A stretch of DNA of 64,000 bases from an uncultured Spirochaetales bacterium (GTDB taxonomy: Bacteria > Spirochaetota > Spirochaetia > JAFGXN01): assembly GCA_949289575.1 (NCBI GenBank), contig CASEOG010000005.1, forward strand, positions 248,001-312,000. The letters are read 5' to 3'. The notes under the pieces are model-generated. The model saw nothing but the letters and a program-made list of their open reading frames with translations, was not told the origin of the DNA and searched no databases. The number at the start of each line of letters is the position of its first letter. Position 1 is the first letter of the stretch. A program made the position numbers and the translations under genes. Shown piece after piece: positions 53,743 to 61,025 of the stretch.

Positions 53743-54892
53743 GCCCCAATTTTTTTTCCGACTGCAGGAATGTATAGGAGAAATTGATGCCCTCGGATTT
53801 GGAGAACTTCTCCAGAAATACCGCCGTCCGACAGGCAACAGGCACATCGGAAGAAGGTTTCAGGTATTTTTTGCAGAATTCGTCGTAGTCGGACAGCAGT
53901 GTTTCCCTTTGCGAAAACCTCTGTACCGCCGTAATGAGCGAATTCAGACTCTCCCCCGCCAGCACAATGTAAATATCGAGCCTTTTTGAAAGCATTCCGC
54001 CGATTTTTGTCTCGTTCAGAGCCCACAAAACGGAATGACGTCCGGTCTCGGGAGTCATCGAGAGCAGGTTAAACCGCCCGTTGACCTGTTCGGCATTTTC
54101 CGGTGTAATCCGGAAAATTTCACGGGAATCTTTCGGATTGCGCATCAGTTCTTTAACCCGCAGATAAAGCTGCTCTTCCGTGATTTTCCTGACTGCGTCG
54201 GCAATCAGATCGCATTTTCGCAGGATTTTTAAATATTTCCACAACTCATCGGCAACGGCTTCCAGATAGGAATCGCTTTTCCCGATTTGTGTCATCAGCG
54301 AAATCCCGAACCAGACGGAATTGACGACTTTATTCAGAAACTTTTTTGCCGAAAGAACGGCAATATTCTGCTCCGCCGCCGACCACTTTTCTTCACTCAT
54401 GACATGCGGACGCAGCAAATCGAGCACCCGACGCTGCATATCCGCAAGGGTCATCGTTCCCTGAAAATTTTTTTCGATAAAATCATCCGGAAGATGATTG
54501 GAGAAAAATTCATACGAATAGCGGTCTTCCTTGTGACAGTTCATCCAGAAATCGAATACCCGCGAATCGAAAACAAGTTTCAGCACCTCGTCCGCAAACC
54601 GCTGATGAAAAATACAATTCAGAAAGAGCCGTGTGATATCGGGGATTTCCTCCCGCGTCTGTTCGAATTCAAAAAAAGGAATTTCCGCCTTTCCGACCGA
54701 GTTTCCTTCCAAAAGCGATTTTAAAGTATGAAAGGTATAATTCGGCAGCTGCAATCCGTAGTTGCGTTTCTGATCCAGAGTCATAAAAATTTCGTAACCG
54801 CGCTGCGAGTTTAAAAACAATTCCATCCCTTTCGGGGTAAAAGCCAGACTGATGGGGGTGTCGAAATTTTTTCTTTTTTTACTGTTTAACAT
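53717..54892 (-). CDS. conserved-looking protein of unknown function
   Basis: This 391-aa, mainly helical, soluble protein has no signal peptide, TM helix or motif that I recognise. The N-terminal 100 residues contain a beta-rich start (PISLAFTPKGMELFLNSQRG); the rest is helical with many charged residues. It stands alone on the minus strand, convergent with ddl. The base composition is like its neighbours, so it is probably a resident, perhaps spirochaete-specific, gene. Confidence 0.6.
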   Translation of the reverse strand: MLNSKKRKNFDTPISLAFTPKGMELFLNSQRGYEIFMTLDQKRNYGLQLPNYTFHTLKSLLEGNSVGKAEIPFFEFEQTREEIPDITRLFLNCIFHQRFADEVLKLVFDSRVFDFWMNCHKEDRYSYEFFSNHLPDDFIEKNFQGTMTLADMQRRVLDLLRPHVMSEEKWSAAEQNIAVLSAKKFLNKVVNSVWFGISLMTQIGKSDSYLEAVADELWKYLKILRKCDLIADAVRKITEEQLYLRVKELMRNPKDSREIFRITPENAEQVNGRFNLLSMTPETGRHSVLWALNETKIGGMLSKRLDIYIVLAGESLNSLITAVQRFSQRETLLSDYDEFCKKYLKPSSDVPVACRTAVFLEKFSKSEGINFSYTFLQSEKKLGLIQLRVQI

Positions 54893-55058
54893 TTTCGTTT
54901 ACCGATTCTTTTTTAATGGTATATTATACAAAAAAATTAATCAATGGGATATTCGGATTTCCTCACCGAGGCCGGATATGTTTTCGGCAATCGGAAAGCT
55001 GTCGGCGATTGCCGCAGTACGGAGCCGCATTGTCTGCTTGCCGATAAGACATAAAAAG

Positions 55059-55086
55059 AAAAAAGCTCCGGGAACCGGAGCTTTTT
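55059..55086 (-). terminator. Rho-independent terminator of the DUF2147 gene
   Basis: GCTCCGG (55065-55071) / CCGGAGC (55075-55081) with a GAA loop, flanked by A and T runs on both sides. It lies 20 nt past the DUF2147 stop on the minus strand and could also act in the other direction. The rest of 54893-55105 shows no gene. Confidence 0.9.
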
Positions 55087-55105
55087 CACCTGATGATGAA
55101 TCTGA

Positions 55106-55642
55106 TTATTGAATACCGAATTTGGCATTGGCTTCGGCAACCAGTTTGTCCGCGTCGGCCTTGCTGATCGGTTCCCAAACCTGAGAACGGCCGAGCCATC
55201 CTCTTTTGTCGAGAGAACCTCTCATTGTCAGTTTACCGTTTTCGTAAGTAATGCCGCCGTAGTAGTGGTTTCCGTCACTCGGATCGATAATATGACCTTT
55301 TTTCCAGACTCCTTCACTGACATACTCCAGCTTGTACAGCCACGGTGTATTCAGAACCGTTTTTTCGGCCGGATTTCCCGTAAAAGGAATGTCGTCGTAT
55401 TTGTCGACTTTTGTACAAAGCGTTGCCAATGTTCTCGGATCGTCATCCGGAATCCAAACCAGCTCACCGTACAGTTTGCTGTCGGCACCGACATAGACAT
55501 TCCAAACGCCGGTCACATCACCGGTTTTATCGTCGACACTTTTCCAGTAACCGACAGCCGGATCCTTCGAATAGTCCTGTGCAAACGCGACGCCCGCCAC
55601 CAGGGACACAATCAAAACAAGGAATAAAAATTTTTTATTCAT
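55106..55642 (-). CDS. exported DUF2147 family protein
   Basis: This 178-aa protein has a signal peptide (FLFLVLIVSLVAGVAFA, cleavage before QDYS). The mature part has the DUF2147 pattern VGYWKSVDDKTGDVTGVWNV, GELVW, the central GHIIDPSDGNHYYGGITYE and TMRGSLDKRGWLGRSQVWEP. The family is periplasmic with no defined function; lipocalin-like beta barrels are suspected. It is a single-gene unit with its own terminator. Confidence 0.85.
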   Translation of the reverse strand: MNKKFLFLVLIVSLVAGVAFAQDYSKDPAVGYWKSVDDKTGDVTGVWNVYVGADSKLYGELVWIPDDDPRTLATLCTKVDKYDDIPFTGNPAEKTVLNTPWLYKLEYVSEGVWKKGHIIDPSDGNHYYGGITYENGKLTMRGSLDKRGWLGRSQVWEPISKADADKLVAEANAKFGIQ

Positions 55643-55688
55643 GTCAGACCTCCAAAATTTGATTTATTGTATCTCCATCGATTAAGGG

Positions 55689-55717
55689 TTGTCAAGTTCT
55701 TTTTTTTTCGTTAAGAT
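55689..55717 (+). promoter_or_regulatory. sigma70-like promoter of trmL (leaderless geometry)
   Basis: -35 TTGTCA (55689-55694), 17-nt spacer, -10 TAAGAT (55712-55717), then TAAATT and the ATG at 55724. No Shine-Dalgarno sequence. Confidence 0.65.
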
Positions 55718-55723
55718 TAAATT

Positions 55724-56218
55724 ATGATGAACAATGCCATCGTTCTGCTGGAACCGGAAATTCCCCAAAATACGGGAAATATCGCCCGGACCTGTGCCGC
55801 CACGGGAACGGATCTGATTCTGATACGCCCTCTCGGATTCTCGATTGACGAAAAGTCGGTCAGGCGGGCCGGACTCGATTACTGGGACAAACTCTCTCTC
55901 TCGGTCTTTGATTCTTTCGACGAATATATGAAATCTTCCGAAGGGGCCGTCCGTTTTTTTCTCTCGACCAAAGCCCCGCGATCCTATACGGACACCGCTT
56001 ATCCGTCCCCCTTTCACCTCATTTTCGGAAAAGAGAGCGCCGGAATTCCGGAATCGATTTTGAGAGTCCATTACGATGCCTCTTTCAGAATTCCGATGCT
56101 GCCTGAAATCCGCAGCCTCAACCTTTCCAACAGCGTCGCGATTGTTCTCTATGAAGCCCTGAGACAGCACAACTTCGGGCCGATGCAGAAAGCCGGAAAA
56201 CTTCGAAGCGATTCCTGA
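55724..56218 (+). CDS. trmL: tRNA (cytidine/uridine-34 2'-O) methyltransferase
   Basis: This SPOUT-class knot methyltransferase (164 aa) acts on the wobble base of certain leucine tRNAs. Motifs: VLLEPEIPQNTGNIARTCAA at the N-terminus, LIFGKESAGIPE, and the SAM knot region IPMLPEIRSLNLSNSVAIVL. The start could be the ATG at 55724 or the next one at 55727; the former fits the promoter position. A second promoter 19 nt past its stop starts serS. Confidence 0.93.
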   Translation: MMNNAIVLLEPEIPQNTGNIARTCAATGTDLILIRPLGFSIDEKSVRRAGLDYWDKLSLSVFDSFDEYMKSSEGAVRFFLSTKAPRSYTDTAYPSPFHLIFGKESAGIPESILRVHYDASFRIPMLPEIRSLNLSNSVAIVLYEALRQHNFGPMQKAGKLRSDS

Positions 56219-56236
56219 AAATCGTTTTGAAACGGA

Positions 56237-56265
56237 TTGAGTTTTTTTCATTCCTGCGTTAAAAT
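56237..56265 (+). promoter_or_regulatory. sigma70-like promoter of serS (leaderless geometry)
   Basis: -35 TTGAGT (56237-56242), 17-nt spacer, -10 TAAAAT (56260-56265), ACGGT, then the ATG at 56271. No Shine-Dalgarno sequence. Confidence 0.6.
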
Positions 56266-56270
56266 ACGGT

Positions 56271-57557
56271 ATGATTGATTTAAAGGACTTAAAAGAGCGA
56301 AAATCGGAAATCGAAGCCAATATCCGCAACCGTTTCATGAATGTCGATCTCGAGGCCGTTATCGGACTGTATGACCGCAAAAACGAACTGATTCGTCAAA
56401 TCGAGGGGTTACGTTCCCAGCGAAATCAAAATGCCGCCAAAATGAAAGGCAAAATTACTCCCGAGGAGCGTCCGGCTCTGATTGAAGAGGGAAAAATTTT
56501 AAAGGAAAAAATTGCGGCATTGGAAGCCGATTTAACGGAGTGCGAAGCCCGGTTCAAAACCGAATCGCATAAAATCCCGAATTACGCCCACCCCGATGCG
56601 CCTGTCGGAAAGGAAGACAAAGACAGCCTCGAAATCGAACGGTGCGGGACGATTCCGCAATTCGACTTCAAGCCGAAAGACCATGTGCAGCTCGGCGAAG
56701 AACTGGATATGATTGATTTCGATACGGCAACGAAAGTCACCGGTCCGAAATTTTACTATCTGAAAAACGAAGGGGCGCTGTTGGAGCTGGCCTTAACCCG
56801 TTACGCTATCGACATTCTGACAGCAAAGGGGTTCACTCCCGTTATTACGCCCGATTTGGCGAAAGAAGAAATTCTGGAGGGAATCGGCTTCAACCCGCGC
56901 GGAAACGAAAGCAATATTTATACACTGGAAGAGACCGGGACCTGCCTGGTCGGTACGGCCGAAATTACGCTGGGAGGATCTCTGGCAGATACGGTTCTCG
57001 AGGAAGAAAAACTGCCGCTGATGATGGCCGGTCTTTCCCACTGCTTCCGCCGCGAAGCCGGAGCCGCCGGACAGTATTCGAAAGGACTTTACCGCGTTCA
57101 CCAGTTCACCAAAGTCGAAATGTTCATTTTCTGCAAACCGGAAGAATCCGACCGCTTTCACCGGATGCTGCTGGAAACCGAAAAAGAAATCTTTTCCGGT
57201 CTGGATATTCCCTTCCGTGTTGTCGATACCTGCACCGGGGATTTGGGCGCTCCCGCTTACCGTAAATTCGACCTCGAGGCATGGATGCCCGGCCGCGGCG
57301 ACAACGGCGATTTCGGAGAAATCACTTCCACATCAAACTGCACCGACTACCAGTCACGCCGACTCAACATCAAATACAAAACGGCCGACGGAAAAAAAGA
57401 GTATGTTCACATGCTCAACGGAACAGCCATTGCCATGTCGCGTGCCATTATCGCCATCATGGAAAACTTTCAGCAGGCCGACGGTTCGATTCTGATTCCC
57501 GAAAAACTGAGACCCTATACCGGATTCGACCGCATCGTCCCCAAATGCCGCAAATAA
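56271..57557 (+). CDS. serS: seryl-tRNA synthetase
   Basis: This class II synthetase of 428 aa has the N-terminal antiparallel coiled-coil arm that contacts tRNA-Ser (about residues 30-105, LRSQRNQNAAKMKGK onward). Motif 2 is HCFRREAGAAGQYSKGLYRV with HQFTKVEMF, and motif 3 is LNGTAIAMSRAIIAIMEN. Length is typical. It is followed by a NeuB-family gene that overlaps its last 13 nt. Confidence 0.97.
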   Translation: MIDLKDLKERKSEIEANIRNRFMNVDLEAVIGLYDRKNELIRQIEGLRSQRNQNAAKMKGKITPEERPALIEEGKILKEKIAALEADLTECEARFKTESHKIPNYAHPDAPVGKEDKDSLEIERCGTIPQFDFKPKDHVQLGEELDMIDFDTATKVTGPKFYYLKNEGALLELALTRYAIDILTAKGFTPVITPDLAKEEILEGIGFNPRGNESNIYTLEETGTCLVGTAEITLGGSLADTVLEEEKLPLMMAGLSHCFRREAGAAGQYSKGLYRVHQFTKVEMFIFCKPEESDRFHRMLLETEKEIFSGLDIPFRVVDTCTGDLGAPAYRKFDLEAWMPGRGDNGDFGEITSTSNCTDYQSRRLNIKYKTADGKKEYVHMLNGTAIAMSRAIIAIMENFQQADGSILIPEKLRPYTGFDRIVPKCRK

Positions 57558-58654
57558 ACATTAACGGCCGGCCCGTCGGGCCGGGACATCCCCTTTTCAT
57601 CATTGCCGAAGCGGGCACATCGCACGGCGGCTCGCTCAAAAAAGCGTGCGAGCTGGCCGATGCGGCCCGCGAAGCCGGCGCCGATTGTGTCAAGTTCCAG
57701 TATGTGATTGCGGAAGAAATCGTTCATCCGCACGCCGGTTCTTTTCCTCTTTTGGGACGGCAGATCGATATTTACAAACGGTTTAAAGAACTGGAGCTGC
57801 CGCTGTCGTTTTACGAAGAGCTGAAACATTACTGCGATGCGATCGGAATTCTTTTTCTCTGTTCCCCCTTCGGACCCGTAAGCGCCCGAAATCTGCTGGC
57901 ACTTCATCCTGCCGCCGTTAAAATTGCCTCTCCGGAACTGAACCATTATCCGATGCTGGAATGTTTTGCCGGCAGCGGTGTTCCGCTTCTGATTTCAACC
58001 GGTGTGTCGACTTCCGCCGATATTGCGGCCGCCTTAAAAGCCGTCGATTCGCCTTTTGCCCTGCTGCACTGCGTTACGCAATATCCGGCACGACCCGAAG
58101 AGTATAATCTGAACACGATTGCCTATTACGCCGACCGGTTCGGTTGTGTTGCCGGTGTCTCCGACCACAGCGAAGATCCGCTGCTTGTGCCGATGACGGC
58201 GGCCGCGTGCGGTGCCGCGCTTATCGAGAAACATCTGACGCTTTCCCGCTCCGGCGACGGTTTGGACGACCCCTTTGCCCTGACTCCCGACCGGATGAAA
58301 GAGATGGTAACGGCGTTGCGTCGCATGGATACGCTTTCCGAAAAAGAAAAACAGACAGCGGTCTGTTCCGAATTCGGCGAAAAAACCGTTCGCATTATCC
58401 GGGGCCGAAAGAAAAAGAAACTGACGCCGGGCGAGAGGAAAATATACAGAACGACCAACCGGTCTCTGATTGCCGTTTGCGACATTCCTGTCGGAGAGCC
58501 TCTTTCTTCATCGAATTGCGCCCTGCTGAGAAGCGAGCACAATATGCGTCCGGGACTTTCCCCCGACGAATATACTGCCGCAATGAAAAAAAAAGCTGCC
58601 GTCTTTATTCCGGACGGCAGCGCTATACTCTCGAATATGTTAAAAAGGAGATAG
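57545..58654 (+). CDS. NeuB-family nonulosonic (sialic-like) acid synthase
   Basis: NeuB-type enzymes condense PEP with a 6-carbon amino sugar to make sialic, legionaminic or pseudaminic acid. The 369-aa protein has a TIM-barrel NeuB domain (IIAEAGTSHGGSLKKACELA, GADCVKFQYV, KIASPELNHYPML, AGVSDHSED, LIEKHLTLSR) and a C-terminal SAF/antifreeze-like domain (NRSLIAVCDIPVGEPL). The exact sugar is not decidable. The ATG at 57545 lies within the serS stop region; a longer frame to 57281 only shadows serS. Proximity to the chemotaxis/flagellar operon suggests flagellin glycosylation, as inference. Its 3' end encodes the che-operon terminator. Confidence 0.88.
   Translation: MPQININGRPVGPGHPLFIIAEAGTSHGGSLKKACELADAAREAGADCVKFQYVIAEEIVHPHAGSFPLLGRQIDIYKRFKELELPLSFYEELKHYCDAIGILFLCSPFGPVSARNLLALHPAAVKIASPELNHYPMLECFAGSGVPLLISTGVSTSADIAAALKAVDSPFALLHCVTQYPARPEEYNLNTIAYYADRFGCVAGVSDHSEDPLLVPMTAAACGAALIEKHLTLSRSGDGLDDPFALTPDRMKEMVTALRRMDTLSEKEKQTAVCSEFGEKTVRIIRGRKKKKLTPGERKIYRTTNRSLIAVCDIPVGEPLSSSNCALLRSEHNMRPGLSPDEYTAAMKKKAAVFIPDGSAILSNMLKRR
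58586..58621 (-). terminator. terminator of the che operon, inside the NeuB coding sequence
   Basis: GCTGCCGTC (58595-58603) / GACGGCAGC (58613-58621), 9-nt loop, and nine A at 58586-58594 on the plus strand, giving a U-tract for minus-strand transcripts. It starts 35 nt past the cheY stop and lies wholly within the last codons of the convergent NeuB-family gene (KKAAVFIPDGS). Confidence 0.85.
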
Positions 58655-58655
58655 A

Positions 58656-59093
58656 CTATTTTAAAACGGAGGAAATCCGTTCCAGCACTTTCACCCGGTC
58701 CAACGGTTTGACAATATAATTTTTGGCACCGAGCAGAAGAGATTTTTTAACCAGATCCTGCTTTCCCAGAGCCGAAACCATAATGACTTTGGCATTTTTA
58801 TCGAATTCCATAATTTTTTCCAGAGCGGTCACCCCGTCCATATTGGGCATCGTAATATCCATCGTCACCAGATCGATATCGGGATAGAGTTCTTTATATT
58901 TATCCAGCCCCTCTTTCCCGTCAGCCGCCGTTGCCGCTATGACAAATCCTTCGGAACTCAGAATCTGTGTAATCTGTTTGGTCACAAACATCGAATCATC
59001 AACGATCAAAACGCGAATCGGTTCTCCCGTCGGCTTTAATCCGCTGGCTTTTCTCGAAACATTAATTCCCGTTAAATCACCTTTCGCAATCAC
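58656..59093 (-). CDS. cheY: chemotaxis response regulator CheY
   Basis: This 145-aa single receiver domain has an N-terminal extension of about 25 residues. Key residues: acidic pair in VLIVDDSMFV, phospho-acceptor Asp in LVTMDITMPNMDG, the Ser/Thr switch position in MVSALGKQ, and Lys in YIVKPLD. No output domain. Phosphorylated by CheA, it would act on the flagellar switch. It is the last gene of flaA-cheA-cheW-cheX-cheY, 19 nt after cheX. Confidence 0.95.
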   Translation of the reverse strand: MIAKGDLTGINVSRKASGLKPTGEPIRVLIVDDSMFVTKQITQILSSEGFVIAATAADGKEGLDKYKELYPDIDLVTMDITMPNMDGVTALEKIMEFDKNAKVIMVSALGKQDLVKKSLLLGAKNYIVKPLDRVKVLERISSVLK

Positions 59094-59112
59094 TTTTACC
59101 CTCTCCCTTTAA

Positions 59113-59577
59113 TTAAATTCTTTCTCTTATTGCCACATTAATTTCCAGCCGGCCCTGAGGAAGATCGACAGGAACAATTAACGCCTCTACGCCCGTATTA
59201 GCCAACTCCATTTTTTCTCCGGAAAACAGAACAGGAGGAGTCAAATCGAACGAGAATCCCAAATCCTGAAGACGGGTCACCGCCGTTCCGGTAATCATAT
59301 TGGCCAGCTCCATAATCGTGGCCTTTACCAGTTCGTCCATCTCCGTCAGCGTCTCGCCGTTCATATCGGAAGCGATTTTTAACGCCGTTGTTTTTTCCAT
59401 ATCGAAAATCACACGGCCTTCCACATCACCCGCAAGACCGACCAGAACCGCCACACCCAAAACCGGCTGGGAAGTATCTTTCAGATAGAGCTTTCCCCGT
59501 ACAATATCGACGCCCAAAACGGTTTTTATGGTATTAAAGGCAGCTTCGACAAACGGATTGATATATTCTACTCTCAT
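59113..59577 (-). CDS. cheX: CheY-P phosphatase CheX
   Basis: This 154-aa protein has the CheX/CheC signature helix with the catalytic E-x-x-N (TIMELANMITGTAV), preceded by EMDEL-type acidic residues. It dephosphorylates CheY-P; spirochaetes use CheX in place of CheZ. It lies between cheW and cheY, the order known from Treponema and Borrelia. Confidence 0.94.
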   Translation of the reverse strand: MRVEYINPFVEAAFNTIKTVLGVDIVRGKLYLKDTSQPVLGVAVLVGLAGDVEGRVIFDMEKTTALKIASDMNGETLTEMDELVKATIMELANMITGTAVTRLQDLGFSFDLTPPVLFSGEKMELANTGVEALIVPVDLPQGRLEINVAIRERI

Positions 59578-59594
59578 TGTGCCCGTTCTCCTTT

Positions 59595-61025
59595 TTATAT
59601 ACGCTGATAAATTTTCATCGAACCGGAATAAACAAGGCGAAACTCAGATTCGGGAAGCGTCTCGTAATCCGCTACAAGAATGTAGCTGTTTTTCTCCGTT
59701 TTCGCATACAATTCCGAAATAATCTTTTTCGATGTATCATTATTATAAAACGAAGTTTTCCCTTTTGCAACAATAAATTTCATTTTCGGAAAGGGATTTC
59801 CGTTCTCAATACTATGATACTCAAAAAGAATCTTTTCCGCAAGATTTTTTTTGAATTTGAATCCGTTTTTTGTTTCTTCGGTAAAATCGATTATCGGATT
59901 ATCGGGAGAGATATTTTGAACCGTAAGATTCGGCCCCATGGAAATTTTCAGCAGATCGTCGTCCGTCGCCCAAACCCGTAAATTTAAATTTTCATTTCCG
60001 GAAAGAAGGGCCGCAGCCAGAGAATATGCGGAATATCCGTATCCGCACCAGGAGCACCATGCGTTGAAGGTTCCGCTGCTGTCCGGAAGAAGCGATTTGA
60101 CGGCATCAAAATATTCGGCACTCCATACGCTCTCCTCTTCTTCGAGAACAAACGGAAGAATCCGGGAATATTCGTCCGCGGTATGGAAATCGGGAGCAGA
60201 TCCGTTTTCTTCGACATATCGTCGAAACAGATCGTAAACCGTTTCGTAACTCCATTCATTGACATAAAAACCGCATACCGCAGCCAGTCCCGATGTAAAC
60301 CGGTCGAACATTTCCCGCAAAGCGGTTTCCGAAAGTGCACCGGAAGCGGAAGCCGTGCCGCTTTCTTCTGCGGGAACCGCCGTTGTCTCGGCCAAATCCG
60401 CTGCGGCGGGAACAGTCTCGGACGTACCGACCGGGGCCGCCGCAGAAGGAGAAGAAATTGCGGAAGTCACGGGAGCAGATGAAAATGTGCCGCCGGCAAT
60501 ACTTTCCATTCCGGATGTAAACCGCCCTCCCGCCTCATTCTCTGCCAAAAGAGAAACATTCAGCAGAATATAAAGACGGTCATCCAAATGAGCCAGTCCA
60601 TTAATATATTTGATGCTGATGTCCGAAAACAGCGGATGAGCTGCCTGTACTTCCGACATGGCAACGGAACAGACTTTATCGACCCTGTCGACAACAACGC
60701 CGAGATAATAATCTCCGAACTGCAAAACAATCAGATTTTCGACATCTTCGTCCGAAGAAGCCTCTTCTTTCTCGGGAACAGGCAAATGAAAAAGCAGACG
60801 TAAATCAATCACACTGATAATTTCACCGCGGAGATTGTATACGCCGCGCACATAATAGGGCGCATTCGGAATATAGGTAAAATCGAGCATTCGCGAGATT
60901 TCCTTTACCTGCATAATATCGATTCCGTAATCTTTGCCGGCAAGGGAAAAAGTAATCATTTTCAGTTCCGAATTTTCGATTGCGTCTGTCTGTTCTGTAT
61001 TCAATTCCGTATTCCGATTATTCAT
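59595..61025 (-). CDS. CheW fused to a CheR-like C-terminal domain
   Basis: Residues about 20-170 are a CheW scaffold domain (FSLAGKDYGIDIMQVKEI, YVRGVYNLRGEIISVIDLRL, GLAHLDDRLYILLN). A Pro/Ala/Ser-rich linker (about 180-235) leads to a region of about 240 residues resembling a CheR methyltransferase; FNAWCSWCGYGYSAYSLA occupies the place of the usual FRVWSAGCSTGEEPYSLA SAM loop. The altered loop suggests it does not bind SAM normally. This matches the CheW-CheR-like scaffold reported for Treponema denticola arrays, from memory. It overlaps cheA by 8 nt. Confidence 0.88.
   Translation of the reverse strand: MNNRNTELNTEQTDAIENSELKMITFSLAGKDYGIDIMQVKEISRMLDFTYIPNAPYYVRGVYNLRGEIISVIDLRLLFHLPVPEKEEASSDEDVENLIVLQFGDYYLGVVVDRVDKVCSVAMSEVQAAHPLFSDISIKYINGLAHLDDRLYILLNVSLLAENEAGGRFTSGMESIAGGTFSSAPVTSAISSPSAAAPVGTSETVPAAADLAETTAVPAEESGTASASGALSETALREMFDRFTSGLAAVCGFYVNEWSYETVYDLFRRYVEENGSAPDFHTADEYSRILPFVLEEEESVWSAEYFDAVKSLLPDSSGTFNAWCSWCGYGYSAYSLAAALLSGNENLNLRVWATDDDLLKISMGPNLTVQNISPDNPIIDFTEETKNGFKFKKNLAEKILFEYHSIENGNPFPKMKFIVAKGKTSFYNNDTSKKIISELYAKTEKNSYILVADYETLPESEFRLVYSGSMKIYQRI

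Noticed and set aside
57281..57544. N-terminal extension of the NeuB-family frame
   Set aside because: The extension only shadows serS in another frame; the conserved NeuB domain begins right at the ATG at 57545.
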